Positions 44,075 to 55,026 are shown, numbered from the stretch's first letter. The stretch: DNA of 64,000 nucleotides from Sphingomonas sp. (GCA_021732445.1 JAKFUZ010000005.1:1-64000), one strand, 5' to 3'. Notes: generated by a model not told the origin, from the sequence alone. Numbers and translations: made by a program.

Positions 44075-45085
44075 TCAAATAAGCCCTGCCAGCGGGCTTG
44101 ACGGGTCGGCATAGCGGCGCAGGGCCATCCGCCCGGCGAGATAGGCCATGCGGCCGGCGACGACCGCGTGGTTCATGGCCTTGGCCATCAGCACCGGGTC
44201 TTTTGCTTCAGCAATTGCTGTGTTCATCAACACCCCGTCGCAGCCCAGCTCCATGGCTATTGCTGCGTCAGAAGCGGTGCCGACGCCTGCATCGACCAGC
44301 ACCGGCACGCCTGCACCTTCAACAATGAGGCGGATCGTCACGCGGTTTTGAATGCCAAGCCCCGAGCCGATGGGCGCGCCCAGCGGCATGATGGCAACCG
44401 CACCCGCATTTTCCAGCCTTTTGGCGGCAATCGGGTCATCCACACAATAGACCATGGGCAAAAACCCCTCTTTGGCGAGGATTTCGGTCGCGCGCAGCGT
44501 CTCGACCATGTCGGGGTACAGGGTCTTGGCCTCACCCAGCACTTCGAGTTTAACGAGATCCCATCCGCCCGCCTCGCGCGCCAGCCGGAGCGTGCGGATC
44601 GCCTCGTCGCCAGTAAAACACCCCGCAGTGTTGGGCAGATAGGTGATTTGTTTGGGGTCGATGAAGTCGGTCAGCATCGGCGCTTTGGGGTCCGACACAT
44701 TGACGCGCCTGACCGCAACCGTCACGATTTCAGCACCCGATGCCGCGACCGCTGCTGCGTTCTGGGCAAAATCCCGGTATTTGCCGGTGCCGACGATCAG
44801 CCGTGAACGAAAGCGGCGGCCGGCAACCGTCCAGCCATCATCAGCGGCAGCGGGTGCGCCGGCATGACCGCCACCGCCGACAAAATGCACGATTTCCAGC
44901 ACATCGCCTGCTTCGATGCGCACCTGGCCAAGCGTGGAGCGCGGCACGACCTCCAGGTTGCGCTCCACGGCCACCTTTTCCGGCGCCAGGCCAAGCTCGG
45001 CGGCGAGCGCGGCAAGTGTCATCCCGGGCGCGACCTGGCGGGGCTCGCCATTCACCGTAATCAAAAGCATGTTGTCTGCGTGCAT
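44075..45085 (-). CDS. thiG: ThiS-ThiG fusion: sulfur carrier plus thiazole synthase
   Basis: 336 aa from ATG 45085 (ATG 45070 also possible). Residues about 6-72 are ThiS ([20 protein letters not shown]), ending at the IVHFVGGGG that carries the thiocarboxylate in free ThiS. From about 85 on is Thi[29 protein letters not shown], the Schiff-base Lys region ([18 protein letters not shown]) and [18 protein letters not shown]. It makes the thiazole of thiamine. Because the ThiS end is fused, the Gly-Gly terminus is internal and would need cleavage or another carrier. Confidence 0.92.
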   Translation of the reverse strand: MHADNMLLITVNGEPRQVAPGMTLAALAAELGLAPEKVAVERNLEVVPRSTLGQVRIEAGDVLEIVHFVGGGGHAGAPAAADDGWTVAGRRFRSRLIVGTGKYRDFAQNAAAVAASGAEIVTVAVRRVNVSDPKAPMLTDFIDPKQITYLPNTAGCFTGDEAIRTLRLAREAGGWDLVKLEVLGEAKTLYPDMVETLRATEILAKEGFLPMVYCVDDPIAAKRLENAGAVAIMPLGAPIGSGLGIQNRVTIRLIVEGAGVPVLVDAGVGTASDAAIAMELGCDGVLMNTAIAEAKDPVLMAKAMNHAVVAGRMAYLAGRMALRRYADPSSPLAGLI

Positions 45086-45136
45086 GGTCGCCAGATATGA
45101 GCTAGGACGGCTTCTCGCAACCGAAAGGCGCATTCC

Positions 45137-45571
45137 TTGCCCGCTACTATCTTTGTTCTGAGCGGCCCCAACCTCAACTTGCTGGGCCTGCGCGAACCGG
45201 AAATTTATGGCACGGATACGCTGGATGACATTGCGGGGATGCTCGAAGACCGCGCCCGCGCGCTCGACCTTGAGATCGACATGCGCCAGTCAAATCATGA
45301 AGGTCATTTGCTCGACTGGCTGCACGAGGCACAGGCGGTAGGCGCAAAGGCCGTTTTGCTGAACGCGGGCGCCCTAACGCACACGTCGCTGGCCCTGTAT
45401 GACGCGGTCCGGTCAATCACCACGCCGGTGGTGGAAGTGCATCTGTCAAACCCTGCTGCGCGCGAAGCCTATCGCCACAAGAGCTATGTCGGCATGGCCG
45501 CCAGGGGCACGATCAGCGGGTTTGGCGCGCAATCTTATATGCTGGCGCTTGAAGCTGCGGCGCGCTTCTGA
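45137..45571 (+). CDS. aroQ: Type II 3-dehydroquinate dehydratase
   Basis: 144 aa from TTG 45137 (GAAAGG upstream; no other start fits the family). Seen: [20 protein letters not shown] with the catalytic Tyr near residue 24, [27 protein letters not shown] with the catalytic His near 82, and [19 protein letters not shown]. It dehydrates 3-dehydroquinate in the shikimate pathway. Confidence 0.95.
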   Translation: MPATIFVLSGPNLNLLGLREPEIYGTDTLDDIAGMLEDRARALDLEIDMRQSNHEGHLLDWLHEAQAVGAKAVLLNAGALTHTSLALYDAVRSITTPVVEVHLSNPAAREAYRHKSYVGMAARGTISGFGAQSYMLALEAAARF

Positions 45572-45607
45572 CAGAGCGCGCCGCTGAAACAGGGAAATGA
45601 AGGTCTG

Positions 45608-46111
45608 ATGGACGAAGCCAATAGCGAAACGGGCCCCAATTCCGGCCACCAGGCGATGCGCGTGGACATTGCGCTGGTCCGGCACCTGGCCGAATTGCTG
45701 GATGAAACCCAGCTCACCGAAATAGAGGTGGAAGATGGCGAGCGCCGCGTGCGCGTGGCCCGCACGGTAACGATAAGCTCGGCAAGCTATGCACCGGCCC
45801 CGGCCGCGCACCCGGCACCGGCGGCACCGCTGCTGCCGCCCGCGCCCAGTGCCGAGGCGGCTGCGGCCGCACCGCCGGCCAACGCGGTAAAATCACCCAT
45901 GGTCGGCACGGTTTTCCTGTCGTCGGAGCCAGGTGCCGCAGCGTTTATTGCGGTCGGCGACCACGTCAAGGAAGGCGACACGCTGCTGATTGTCGAGGCA
46001 ATGAAGGTGATGAATCCCATACTCGCGCCCGCCGCCGGCCGCGTTTCGGCCATTCTGGTGGCCAATGGCCAGCCGGTCGAGTTCGACCAGCCACTCGTCG
46101 TCGTCGAGTAG
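45608..46111 (+). CDS. accB: Biotin carboxyl carrier protein of acetyl-CoA carboxylase
   Basis: 167 aa. A short N-terminal part ([20 protein letters not shown]), a Pro/Ala-rich linker (about 62-93), and the biotinyl domain with EAMKVMN; Lys133 is the biotinylation site. Followed 5 bases later by accC. aroQ-accB-accC is a common alphaproteobacterial order. Confidence 0.95.
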   Translation: MDEANSETGPNSGHQAMRVDIALVRHLAELLDETQLTEIEVEDGERRVRVARTVTISSASYAPAPAAHPAPAAPLLPPAPSAEAAAAAPPANAVKSPMVGTVFLSSEPGAAAFIAVGDHVKEGDTLLIVEAMKVMNPILAPAAGRVSAILVANGQPVEFDQPLVVVE

Positions 46112-46116
46112 CCGCA

Positions 46117-47469
46117 TTGCCCGACATCAAGAAACTGCTCATCGCCAACCGCGGTGAAATCGCACTGCGGATCCACCGTGCCGCGCATGAAATGGGCATC
46201 GCGACAGTCGCGGTGCACTCCACCGCCGACACCGACGCCATGCATGTGCGGCTTGCCGATCAGGCAATCTGCATTGGCCCGCCAAGCGCCACCGAGAGCT
46301 ATCTCAACATCCCCAACATCATTTCGGCCGCCGAAATCTCGGGTGCGGACGCGATCCACCCGGGCTATGGCTTCCTGAGCGAAAACGCCAAATTTGCGGA
46401 AATTGTCGAGGCGCACGACATTATCTTTGTCGGGCCAAAGCCCGAGCATATCCGCACCATGGGCGACAAGGTGGAGGCTAAACGCTCCGCCGGCGCGCTA
46501 GGGCTGCCGCTGGTGCCAGGCTCCGACGGGGCGATTTCGGACCTTGCCGAGGCCAGGGCGGTTGCCGCGCGGATCGGCTATCCCGTGCTCATCAAGGCGG
46601 CGTCTGGCGGCGGCGGGCGCGGCATGAAGGTGGTTGCCGAGGAAAGCCAGCTCGAAACACTGATGGCGCAGGCGGGCAATGAAGCCAAGGCGGCGTTTGG
46701 CGACGCCACTGTCTATATGGAGAAATATCTCGGCAACCCGCGTCATATCGAATTTCAGGTATTTGGCGATGGCAAGGGCAACGCCATCCATCTGGGCGAG
46801 CGCGACTGCTCGCTCCAGCGGCGCCACCAGAAAGTGCTCGAAGAGTCGCCATCGCCGGCGCTTTCGCCAGCCGAGCGCGACCGGATGGGCGCCATCGTCG
46901 CGCGCGCGATGGCCGACATGGCCTATCGCGGTGCCGGCACCATCGAGTTCCTGTGGGAAGACGGCGAGTTCTACTTCATCGAGATGAACACCCGGCTGCA
47001 AGTCGAGCACCCCGTAACCGAGGCGGTCACCGGGCTTGATCTGGTCCGCGAACAGATTCGCATAGCCGAAGGCTATCCGCTCACGCTGCGCCAGCAGGAT
47101 GTCGAGTTTCGCGGCCACGCGATCGAGTGTCGCATCAATGCCGAAGACCCGCGCACCTTTGCCCCCTCGCCGGGGCTGGTAAAGCAGTTCCATGCACCAG
47201 GCGGGATGAACGTGCGCGTAGATAGCGGCTTATATGCCGGCTACCGGGTGCCGCCATATTATGACTCGATGATCGCCAAGCTCATCGTCTGGGGCCATAC
47301 GCGCGATGGGGCGCTGCGCCGCCTGCGCCGCGCGCTTCAGGAATTTGTCGTGGAGGGCATGAAAACCACCATCCCGCTGCATCAGGCGCTGCTTGAGGAG
47401 CCGGATTTTCAAAGCGGCAATTATAGCATCAAGTGGCTGGAAGAATGGCTCGCGCGCGAGCACGGGTGA
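46117..47469 (+). CDS. accC: Biotin carboxylase subunit of acetyl-CoA carboxylase
   Basis: 450 aa from TTG 46117. The frame starts exactly with the family's [18 protein letters not shown], and no ATG or GTG is available. Seen: [20 protein letters not shown], the ATP-grasp [11 protein letters not shown] loop, and [14 protein letters not shown]. With AccB, AccA and AccD it makes malonyl-CoA. Confidence 0.96.
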   Translation: MPDIKKLLIANRGEIALRIHRAAHEMGIATVAVHSTADTDAMHVRLADQAICIGPPSATESYLNIPNIISAAEISGADAIHPGYGFLSENAKFAEIVEAHDIIFVGPKPEHIRTMGDKVEAKRSAGALGLPLVPGSDGAISDLAEARAVAARIGYPVLIKAASGGGGRGMKVVAEESQLETLMAQAGNEAKAAFGDATVYMEKYLGNPRHIEFQVFGDGKGNAIHLGERDCSLQRRHQKVLEESPSPALSPAERDRMGAIVARAMADMAYRGAGTIEFLWEDGEFYFIEMNTRLQVEHPVTEAVTGLDLVREQIRIAEGYPLTLRQQDVEFRGHAIECRINAEDPRTFAPSPGLVKQFHAPGGMNVRVDSGLYAGYRVPPYYDSMIAKLIVWGHTRDGALRRLRRALQEFVVEGMKTTIPLHQALLEEPDFQSGNYSIKWLEEWLAREHG

Positions 47470-47623
47470 ACCGTATCACTGGGCAAGTGCCGCAATCTGG
47501 CACATCAACACCGTTAACAATAGATTTGGACCGACTCGCAAACTGGGGTATACCCCCAGCCGGTAGCCGGGGGGGGGCGGCGGGGGATGCTTGAAAAAGC
47601 ATGTTTTTGAGGGGTTTAATTAC
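47470..47623. promoter_or_regulatory. Promoter region of the PEP-CTERM gene with an inverted repeat
   Basis: An inverted repeat CTGGGG-TATA-CCCC(C)AG at about 47544-47560 and a run of nine G near 47570 lie before the gene. No promoter boxes are clear. The ribosome site is GAGGGG, 9 bases before the ATG. Confidence 0.4.
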
Positions 47624-48250
47624 ATGAGCAAGTTTTTGTTCTCAGGCGTCGTCGCCGCTGCTGCACTGGTGTCAGCCGCATCGCCCGCGATGGCCGCGCC
47701 AACGGTTTTCACGACGACCTGGGACAGCACGAACTTCGGCTCGGGGCCAGGTTTCGTTATTCTGCCGTCTTATGAAGGCTGGACGGGCACGCCCGCTGGC
47801 TTGGAAGTGCAGTATAACAACGTGGCTGGGGCGCCGTTTTCCGGGGCAAATCTGGTAGAGCTTGATACGACCCGCAACAGCTCGATAACCCGTACCATCG
47901 CGGCTGGCAGCTATCTGCTCAGCTTCTATTATTCGGACCGTCCAGGCGTTCCGGCAAGCTCGAACGGCATCAGCGTGTCGCTGGGATCCACCAACCTGCT
48001 GTCGGTCGCGGGCGGCAATGGCGGCGGCAACACCAATTTCCGGCTGTTCACCACCCACTTCGTGACAACGACCCCGCAGTCGCTGACCTTTGCAGCAACG
48101 GGCGTCAGCGATTCGCTCGGCGGCTATATCGAGAATATCTCGCTTTCCGGCGTGCCTGAGCCGGCAAGCTGGGCGATGATGATTGGCGGATTTGGCATGA
48201 TTGGTGGCGCGATGCGCCGCCGGGGCTCGCGCAAGCTCGCCGCAGCCTGA
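47624..48250 (+). CDS. PEPxxWA-CTERM surface protein
   Basis: 208 aa from ATG 47624. A signal peptide (FLFSGVVAAAALVSAASPAMA) and a Gly/Ser/Thr-rich body precede the exosortase sorting tail VPEPASWAMMIGGFGMIGGA, followed by the MRRRGSRKL basic end. The tail is the sphingomonad PEPxxWA variant. The exosortase is not in the window. Adhesive or extracellular matrix role is possible. Confidence 0.88.
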   Translation: MSKFLFSGVVAAAALVSAASPAMAAPTVFTTTWDSTNFGSGPGFVILPSYEGWTGTPAGLEVQYNNVAGAPFSGANLVELDTTRNSSITRTIAAGSYLLSFYYSDRPGVPASSNGISVSLGSTNLLSVAGGNGGGNTNFRLFTTHFVTTTPQSLTFAATGVSDSLGGYIENISLSGVPEPASWAMMIGGFGMIGGAMRRRGSRKLAAA

Positions 48251-48294
48251 ACCGGCCAAGATGCTGGCCAGAGACACTGGCCTGACGCAAATTC

Positions 48295-48325
48295 GGGGCG
48301 CAATCTTCAGGGTTGCGCCCCTTTT
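48295..48325 (+). terminator. Intrinsic terminator after the PEP-CTERM gene
   Basis: A 9-bp GC-rich stem (48295-48303/48313-48321) with a 9-base loop, followed by TTTT (48322-48325). Confidence 0.85.
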
Positions 48326-48495
48326 CATGCGCAACCGATGCGGCCGGCATCGCCGCGGGCCACATTAACGCTGACCAGCGCCCGGCAGGCGCGGCACCGC
48401 CTTCGCCCCGCGCCCCGCGCCCCGCGCCCGAAACGTTTTGGATGCCGGCCAATTGTCGGTATGGCTGACCAATCTTAACGCGATGAGGGCATCCC

Positions 48496-49473
48496 ATGCG
48501 CTGGCTGAAACGGATCGGTATTGGCGTGGCAGCGTTTGCCGCTATCGCGACCATCTCTGTAGTCGCATTTCGCACACCCGATACCGACCCCGCAGCGATG
48601 CGCGCCAAATATGGCGGGCCGCCGTCACAATTTGTCGATCTGGGTGGCGGGCTCACGGTCCACCTTCGCGATACCGGCCCGCGCGATGCGCCGGTGCTGA
48701 TGCTGCTCCACGGCTCCAACGATTCGCTCCACGCCTGGGAGCCTTGGGCCGAGCGGCTTGAAAAGCGGTATCGGGTCATCCGCTACGACCAGATTGGTCA
48801 CGGGCTGACCGGCCCCAGCCCAAAGGGTGATTATTCAACCGCTGCCTTTACTGACATGGTGGAGCGCGTTCGCACAAAGCTTGGCGTCGATCATGTCGTG
48901 CTGGCCGGCAATTCGATGGGCGGCGGCATTGCGCTGCTCTATGCCGTGCAGCACCCCGAGCATGTGGCCGGCCTGATCCTGGTTGATTCGGCGGGTGCGC
49001 CGCTCCCGCCGGGGCACGCGCCGCCGCTCGTCTTCCGCATTGCCGCAACGCCGGTATTGGGCAGGCTGGCAACCATCATCACCCCCCGAGGCGTCGTGAA
49101 AAGCGGCCTCTCGTCAGCATTTGACAATCAGGCGCTGGTGACCGACCCGCTGATTGACCGCGGGTGGGAATTGCTGCGCTACCCCGGCAACCGTACCGCG
49201 ACCATCACCCGGTTCGCCACGCCCAGCACACCGCCAAAGGCGGCGCAGTTCGCCGCGCTGAAGCTGCCGGTGCTGATCGAATGGGGCGCCAAAGATCGGG
49301 TAATATTGCTCGAATCGGGTAAGTGGCTCAACGCGCGTATCCCCGGCAGCACCCTTGTTGTGTACCCCGACGCTGGCCATGCGCCCATGGAGGAAGCGGC
49401 AGACGCAAGCGCCACGGACGCCGACCATTTTATCGAAACACGGGTTTTGCGGCGGCTGGAGTTGTTGCAATGA
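48496..49473 (+). CDS. Alpha/beta hydrolase with N-terminal membrane anchor
   Basis: 325 aa from ATG 48496. One N-terminal hydrophobic segment (IGIGVAAFAAIATISVVAF). Core: LMLLHGSNDSLHAWEPW near residue 68, nucleophile GNSMGGGIALLYA near 140, acid near WGAKDRVI, and His in DAGHAPMEEA near 300. An epoxide hydrolase/esterase-like enzyme; substrate unknown. Coupled (ATGA) to the next gene. Confidence 0.85.
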   Translation: MRWLKRIGIGVAAFAAIATISVVAFRTPDTDPAAMRAKYGGPPSQFVDLGGGLTVHLRDTGPRDAPVLMLLHGSNDSLHAWEPWAERLEKRYRVIRYDQIGHGLTGPSPKGDYSTAAFTDMVERVRTKLGVDHVVLAGNSMGGGIALLYAVQHPEHVAGLILVDSAGAPLPPGHAPPLVFRIAATPVLGRLATIITPRGVVKSGLSSAFDNQALVTDPLIDRGWELLRYPGNRTATITRFATPSTPPKAAQFAALKLPVLIEWGAKDRVILLESGKWLNARIPGSTLVVYPDAGHAPMEEAADASATDADHFIETRVLRRLELLQ

Positions 49474-49931
49474 ATCGCTATCGGTGTCCGATTACTTGGT
49501 TTTTCATGACTTGGGCGTGGGCCGTTTATGCACCATCGTTGGGGTTAGCTGCCGCAGGACTCTCTCATGAGGCATCCATAGCGGGCGGGAACATATTTTC
49601 GCGCACCTTCGTCGTCGCTGACTGGATGAGCCCGCAGGCTAAACTCGCCCTCGGTGCCTTGATCGCACTCGGGCTTTGGTTTGCAAGGGCGCTGACATCG
49701 CTGGCGCAGCTTGTCGGCGCCAGCATGTTGGCCGCCGTGTTCGCGATGGCTGCTGATCTCGCGCTGCTCCCGGCAGGATGGTCGCGCGGTTTCGGCGGGT
49801 CGCTGACGGGGCTGCGTTTCGATCCGGCTACCTTGCCCTATTATCTGGGCGGCGCTGCTATCGGTGGCGGGCTGGGCGCTACGAGTTATCACTTCTGCCG
49901 CACCAAATCCTCGTCGCGGGCACGGGACTAG
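49470..49931 (+). CDS. Small membrane protein coupled to the hydrolase
   Basis: 153 aa from ATG 49470 (ATGA overlap). Hydrophobic segments at about 8-26, 60-76, 79-100 and 122-138. The motif FDPATLPYYLGGAAIGGGLG near the end is unusual. No family recognised. Its first 60 codons are less GC-rich than the neighbours. Confidence 0.6.
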   Translation: MNRYRCPITWFFMTWAWAVYAPSLGLAAAGLSHEASIAGGNIFSRTFVVADWMSPQAKLALGALIALGLWFARALTSLAQLVGASMLAAVFAMAADLALLPAGWSRGFGGSLTGLRFDPATLPYYLGGAAIGGGLGATSYHFCRTKSSSRARD

Positions 49932-49964
49932 CGGCACTCGCGCACCCCCGCTAAAGCGCAGACC

Positions 49965-52202
49965 ATGACCGAGATCACGCCAGAAATAGTTGCCCAGCAT
50001 GGCCTGTCGCCCGAGGAATATGGGCGCGTGCTCCACGCACTTGGCCGGGCGCCCAATCTTACCGAGCTGGGCATTTTTTCGGTCATGTGGTCGGAGCATT
50101 GCTCCTACAAATCCTCGCGCATCCACCTGAAAAAGCTGCCGACGGAGGCACCCTGGGTAATCTGCGGCCCCGGCGAAAATGCCGGCGTCATCGACATTGG
50201 CGACGGCCAGGCCGCGATCTTCAAGATGGAGAGCCACAACCACCCGAGCTATATCGAGCCCTATCAGGGCGCGGCCACCGGCGTTGGCGGCATTTTGCGC
50301 GATGTGTTCACCATGGGCGCGCGCCCCGTTGCCAACCTGAACGCGCTGCGCTTTGGCCGGCCCGATCATCCCAAGATGCGCCACCTGATCGCAGGCGTCG
50401 TCCACGGCGTTGGCGGCTATGGCAATTGCGTGGGCGTGCCGACCGTGGGCGGCGAGGTGAATTTTCACCCCGCTTATGATGGCAATATTCTGGTCAACGC
50501 AATGACGGTCGGCGTCGCTGATACCGACAAGATTTTCTATTCGGCAGCCTCGGGCATCGGCAACAAGATCGTTTATGTCGGCTCCAAAACCGGGCGCGAC
50601 GGCATTCACGGCGCGACCATGGCATCGGCCGATTTCTCGGAGGATTCGGAGGAAAAGCGCCCCACGGTGCAGGTCGGCGATCCGTTCACTGAAAAACTGC
50701 TCATCGAGGCGTGTCTTGAACTGATGGCGTCCGACGCGATTGTCGCCATTCAGGATATGGGTGCCGCCGGCCTCACGTCGTCCAGCGTCGAGATGGCGTC
50801 AAAGGGCGGCGTCGGCATTCGCCTCGACATGAACGCCGTGCCGTGCCGCGAAGCGGGCATGACTGCCTATGAGATGATGCTCTCCGAAAGCCAGGAGCGG
50901 ATGCTGATGGTGCTGAAGCCGGGTCGCGAGGCGTTTGCGGAAGCCATTTTCCAGAAATGGCAGCTCGACTTCGCGATTATTGGCGAAGTGACCGACACCG
51001 GGCGGATGATCCTCGTCCATGATGGAGCGACCGTTGCCGATATTCCGCTTGGGCCGCTTGCCGATGACGCGCCGCTCTATGACCGGCCGCATATGCCGAC
51101 GCCGCCGCGCGCGCCGCTTGGCGACGTGCCCGACTGCACCGACCTTGCGGCTGACCTGCTGACATTGATGGCCTCGCCCGACATCGCCTCGCGCCGGTGG
51201 ATCTGGGAGCAATATGACCAGAAGGTGGGCGGCGACACCGTTCAGCCACCCGGTGGCGATGCCGCCGTGGTCCGAGTGCACGGCACGCAAAAGGCACTCG
51301 CCATCACCACCGACTGCACGCCGCGCTATTGCTTTGCCGACCCGGTCGAAGGCGGCAAACAGGCGGTTGCCGAGGCCTATCGCAACCTGTGCGCGGTTGG
51401 CGCCCGGCCGCTTGCCGTCACTAACTGCCTCAACTTCGGCAACCCGCAGCGGCCCGACATCATGGGCCAGTTCGTCGGCTGTCTGGAAGGCATGGGCGAG
51501 GCCTGCCGCACGCTCGATTTCCCCATCGTGTCGGGCAATGTCAGCCTCTATAATGAAACGAAGAATGAGGACGGCACCGGCTCTGCCATCCTGCCGACGC
51601 CGGCGATTGGCGGGGTCGGGTTGCTGGCGGACTGGCGCAAATCGGCGACTATTGCCTTTAAGGGCACGGGCGACGTCATCGTGCTGATCGGGGCGCCGGC
51701 ACATGATCTTGGCCAGTCGCTGTGGTTGCGCGAATGCCATGGCCGCGAGGAAGGCCCGCCGCCGCCGGTTGACCTGATGGCCGAGCGCGCAACCGGGGCT
51801 TTCGTCCGCGCGCAGATCGGCGCCGGCGCGCTTTCGGCGGTGCACGACGTGTCCGACGGCGGGGTGGCAGTGGCCATCGCCGAAATGGCGCTTGCCGGTG
51901 ACATTGGCGCGATGATCGCGATGCCAACGCCAGCGGGCCTGGCCGCGACCTATTTCGCCGAGGATCAGGGGCTGTATGTCGCAACCGTCCATGACGAGCA
52001 TCTGAACGACTTTCTTCACGCGTCGACGCGGGCTGGCATTGCGGTGGAACGCATCGGCCGCACGATCGTCGGCCGGCTGGTCATCGAATGCCCGGCGACT
52101 GACCATGTCATCCCGCTTGATGTGCTCCGGCAGGCTCATCAGCGATTTTTCCCGCAACTAATGGGGGCAATGCCGGCCAGCACCCAAGACGCAAAGGCCT
52201 GA
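49965..52202 (+). CDS. purL: Phosphoribosylformylglycinamidine synthase II
   Basis: 745 aa, the usual length of the small PurL. It forms FGAM with PurQ and PurS in purine synthesis. Seen: [15 protein letters not shown] near residue 45, [26 protein letters not shown] ATP site, [10 protein letters not shown], and [20 protein letters not shown] near 625. The start [20 protein letters not shown] is normal for the family. Confidence 0.97.
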   Translation: MTEITPEIVAQHGLSPEEYGRVLHALGRAPNLTELGIFSVMWSEHCSYKSSRIHLKKLPTEAPWVICGPGENAGVIDIGDGQAAIFKMESHNHPSYIEPYQGAATGVGGILRDVFTMGARPVANLNALRFGRPDHPKMRHLIAGVVHGVGGYGNCVGVPTVGGEVNFHPAYDGNILVNAMTVGVADTDKIFYSAASGIGNKIVYVGSKTGRDGIHGATMASADFSEDSEEKRPTVQVGDPFTEKLLIEACLELMASDAIVAIQDMGAAGLTSSSVEMASKGGVGIRLDMNAVPCREAGMTAYEMMLSESQERMLMVLKPGREAFAEAIFQKWQLDFAIIGEVTDTGRMILVHDGATVADIPLGPLADDAPLYDRPHMPTPPRAPLGDVPDCTDLAADLLTLMASPDIASRRWIWEQYDQKVGGDTVQPPGGDAAVVRVHGTQKALAITTDCTPRYCFADPVEGGKQAVAEAYRNLCAVGARPLAVTNCLNFGNPQRPDIMGQFVGCLEGMGEACRTLDFPIVSGNVSLYNETKNEDGTGSAILPTPAIGGVGLLADWRKSATIAFKGTGDVIVLIGAPAHDLGQSLWLRECHGREEGPPPPVDLMAERATGAFVRAQIGAGALSAVHDVSDGGVAVAIAEMALAGDIGAMIAMPTPAGLAATYFAEDQGLYVATVHDEHLNDFLHASTRAGIAVERIGRTIVGRLVIECPATDHVIPLDVLRQAHQRFFPQLMGAMPASTQDAKA

Positions 52203-52208
52203 TCGCCC

Positions 52209-52883
52209 ATGCTCGACCACCCCGCAACCCCCTGGCCCGGCCTTCCCGCACTTGACGATGCCGAACGGATCAGGCGAACGACCGATTTTCGCGATCACCT
52301 GCGCGTTCGTCGCACCTGCCGCTATTTCAGCGACACGCCGGTCCCTCGCGCGATCATCGCGGCCGCCATCGAGGCCGCAGGCACGGCACCCTCGGGCGCC
52401 AATCATCAGCCCTGGCATTTCGCCGTCATCGAATCGCCCGCGCTCAAGGCGCAGATCCGCGCCGCCGCCGAAGAGGAGGAACGGGCTTTCTATGCCGGCA
52501 AGGCCAGCCAGGAATGGCTCGATGCGCTGGGTCCGCTCGGCACCGATGCCGACAAGGCGTATCTTGAGGTTGCGCCCTGGCTCATCGTCGTCTTCGGCCA
52601 GCGACGCGGCGGGCTGAACCCCGGCGACAACCGGCAGAATTATTATGTGAACGAAAGCGTCGGCATCGCGACCGGGTTTTTGCTGGCCGCCCTCCACGCC
52701 GCCAATATCGCGACGCTGACCCACACGCCCAACCCGATGCGGTTCCTCAACACCGTGTGCGGGCGGCCCGACAATGAAAAGCCGATGATGATCGTGGTCG
52801 CCGGCCATGCCGCGCCAGACGCCACCGTGCCGCTCCACGCGCTGAGCAAAAAGCCGCTGGAGCAGATTTCGAGCTGGCTGTGA
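52209..52883 (+). CDS. Nitroreductase-family flavoprotein
   Basis: 224 aa. FMN pattern: RVRRTCRYFSDTPVPRAII near residue 33, AAGTAPSGANHQPWHFAVI near 55, ESVGIATGFLLAALHAAN and the late VCGRPDNEKPMMIVVAGHA. Resembles the iodotyrosine-deiodinase/BluB-like branch. Substrate not known. GTGA overlap with the DUF3052 gene. Confidence 0.87.
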   Translation: MLDHPATPWPGLPALDDAERIRRTTDFRDHLRVRRTCRYFSDTPVPRAIIAAAIEAAGTAPSGANHQPWHFAVIESPALKAQIRAAAEEEERAFYAGKASQEWLDALGPLGTDADKAYLEVAPWLIVVFGQRRGGLNPGDNRQNYYVNESVGIATGFLLAALHAANIATLTHTPNPMRFLNTVCGRPDNEKPMMIVVAGHAAPDATVPLHALSKKPLEQISSWL

Positions 52884-53287
52884 CGACAGGTTATTCGGGC
52901 ACCCCGCTTGCCCGAAAGCTCGGCTATCAGCCGGGCATGCGGCTGTGGTTTGGCGACATGCCCGGCACCGTTCGCGCGCAGATCGAGGCGCAGTGCGGCC
53001 CGCTTGAGGTTGAGCCGGCCCTGACGGCGCCGCTCGATGCCGCGCACCTGTTCATCACGACCCGCAAAGCGCTCGAACAGGCACTGCCCGCGCTGCGGGC
53101 GAGCATTGCGCCATCGGGTTTCTGCTGGATTTCGTGGCCCAAAAAAGCCTCAAAAATGCCAACCGATGTCACCGAGGGCGTTATCCGCGACATCGTGCTC
53201 CCGACCGGCCTGGTGGACGTCAAAGTCTGCGCTGTTGACGACGTCTGGTCCGGTCTCAAGCTCATGATCCGTCGCCGCGACCGGTGA
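52880..53287 (+). CDS. DUF3052 family protein
   Basis: 135 aa from GTG 52880 (GTGA overlap). The N-terminal GYSGTPLARKLGYQPGMRLW and WISWPKKASKMPTDVTEG with IRDIVLPTGLVDVKVCAVD and WSGLKLMIRRRDR are typical of DUF3052. Function not known. Next gene overlaps by GTGA. Confidence 0.88.
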   Translation: MTTGYSGTPLARKLGYQPGMRLWFGDMPGTVRAQIEAQCGPLEVEPALTAPLDAAHLFITTRKALEQALPALRASIAPSGFCWISWPKKASKMPTDVTEGVIRDIVLPTGLVDVKVCAVDDVWSGLKLMIRRRDR

Positions 53288-54528
53288 CCGACACAGGCGC
53301 CGACGACACGCGCATCGCCACGCTGGATGTGCTGCGCGGGGTTGCCGTGATGGGCATTCTGACGATGAACATCGTGGCTTTTGCGATGCCAGAAGCCGCC
53401 TATGCCAATCCGCGCGCCTTTGGCGGCGACACGGGGGCGGACCTGGCCGCCTATCTGGTCAACTTCGTTCTGTTTGACGCCAAGATGCGCGGGCTGTTCT
53501 CGCTGTTGTTCGGCGCTTCGGCGTTGCTGGTCATGGACCGGGCGGAGGCACGCGGGGCCAATCCGGACGCGGCGCACTATGCGCGCATGGCGTGGCTGTT
53601 CATATTTGGCCTGGCCCATCTCTATTTGCTCTGGTGGGGCGATATTTTGCACCATTATGCGCTCATCGGGCTGGTGCTGCCGCTGTTTCGCCACTGGCGC
53701 GCGCGCTGGCTGGCCAGCGTTGCCCTCCTGTTGCTCTCGGTCCAGTTTCTGCTGCTGGCAGCCGTGCCGCTCGATATTGCCAGCCTCGATGCGGCCCTTG
53801 CGCAAGGTCAGGCTGCGCCGGCGGCCGCGATCGAGCGGCGAGCGGCCTATGAGGAGAATTTCGGCGCGCCACCGCGACGCGCGATTGCCGCCGAGCTGGC
53901 GGTATATCGCGGCGACTATGCCGGCACCTTGCGTCACCGGCTTGCCACGCATGGCGACACCCCGGGCAGCCTGCTGGGCTATGTCGGGCTGGAAACGCTC
54001 GCTTATATGCTGATCGGCATGGCGCTGCTGAAGGCCGGGATGCTGCAAGGGGCATGGCGCCCCTCGCACTACCGGCGCTGGGCGGTGATCGGGTTTGGGA
54101 TTGGCGTGCCGGGCTATGCCGCGCTTGGCCATTATCTGGTCACCATGAAATTTTCTGCCGTGGCGGTTGCGCTGGCGGTTGAAACGCTGTCGCTGCCCCT
54201 GCGCCTGCCGATGATTATGGGCTGGGCGAGCCTCATCATCCTGGCCGCACAGAGGTGGCACTTGCTGGCCGGCCGGGTGGCGGCGGCGGGCCGAATGGCG
54301 TTCACCAACTATTTGATGACCACATTGGTGTGCACCACCCTGTTCAACGGCTATGGACTGGGCTTTTACGGCCAGTTGAGCCGGGCGCAGCTTTATGCGC
54401 CGGTCCTGCTGCTGTGGTTGCTGATGCTTGGCGCGTCACAGCCCTGGCTGAGCCGCCATGCCTATGGGCCAATGGAATGGCTGTGGCGATCGGCCGCGCG
54501 CGCAAAATGGCAGCGCTGGCGAACGTGA
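53284..54528 (+). CDS. DUF418 domain membrane protein
   Basis: 414 aa from GTG 53284. RIATLDVLRGVAVMGILTMN is the family start. About ten membrane segments and the C-terminal DUF418 domain (GRMAFTNYLMTTLVCTTLFN, GPMEWLWRS) are present. Function unclear; some members affect envelope processes. Last gene of the purL-nitroreductase-DUF3052-DUF418 run. Confidence 0.9.
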   Translation: MTDTGADDTRIATLDVLRGVAVMGILTMNIVAFAMPEAAYANPRAFGGDTGADLAAYLVNFVLFDAKMRGLFSLLFGASALLVMDRAEARGANPDAAHYARMAWLFIFGLAHLYLLWWGDILHHYALIGLVLPLFRHWRARWLASVALLLLSVQFLLLAAVPLDIASLDAALAQGQAAPAAAIERRAAYEENFGAPPRRAIAAELAVYRGDYAGTLRHRLATHGDTPGSLLGYVGLETLAYMLIGMALLKAGMLQGAWRPSHYRRWAVIGFGIGVPGYAALGHYLVTMKFSAVAVALAVETLSLPLRLPMIMGWASLIILAAQRWHLLAGRVAAAGRMAFTNYLMTTLVCTTLFNGYGLGFYGQLSRAQLYAPVLLLWLLMLGASQPWLSRHAYGPMEWLWRSAARAKWQRWRT

Positions 54529-54537
54529 TGACGGGCT

Positions 54538-54975
54538 TCAGCCCCGGCCAAACCCGCTTGCGGGGCGCCGGCCAAAAAGCGGCGCGGCCGCCGGGCGCCG
54601 CTCCACCAGCGGGCTGGTCTCGCTTTCCAGCATGGCCAAGGTGGCGGCGAACAGCTTGCGCAACCCGGCGACATAGGCAAGCGCTTCATCTGGGCGCTCG
54701 CGCAACTCAACGCACTGCCGGGCGATCATTTCAATGTTTTCCGCGGCATCGGCCAGCGGCTCTGCACCGAACTGGCGCGCCTCGCCTTTCAGGGTGTGGG
54801 CGGGAATCACCAGGGCAACCGCATTTCCGGCGCGCATCGCGGCTTCGATCGCTGCCACCGACTTGATGCCATCTTCCGCGAAATAGCCCAGAATGCGCAC
54901 GAAACCGGCGCCCAACTCCGCGCGAGCGCGTTGAAACGCTTCCCAATTGACCAAATTGCTGCCTTCGAATGACAC
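54538..54975 (-). CDS. Histidine-containing phosphotransfer (Hpt) protein
   Basis: 145 aa from GTG 54975, with GGAGG 8 bases upstream; GTG 54990 lacks such a site. The Hpt motif PAHTLKGEARQFGAEPLAD is near residue 60, with the phospho-accepting His62 or so. A four-helix bundle is expected over residues 5-115; the tail is Pro/Arg-rich. It should shuttle phosphate between receivers; its partner kinase is not in the window. Convergent with the DUF418 gene. Confidence 0.85.
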   Translation of the reverse strand: MSFEGSNLVNWEAFQRARAELGAGFVRILGYFAEDGIKSVAAIEAAMRAGNAVALVIPAHTLKGEARQFGAEPLADAAENIEMIARQCVELRERPDEALAYVAGLRKLFAATLAMLESETSPLVERRPAAAPLFGRRPASGFGRG

Positions 54976-55026
54976 CAAATTACCCTCCACCGCGCGAAGA
55001 CACTCGCGAAGGTTTCCTCAACCGTT

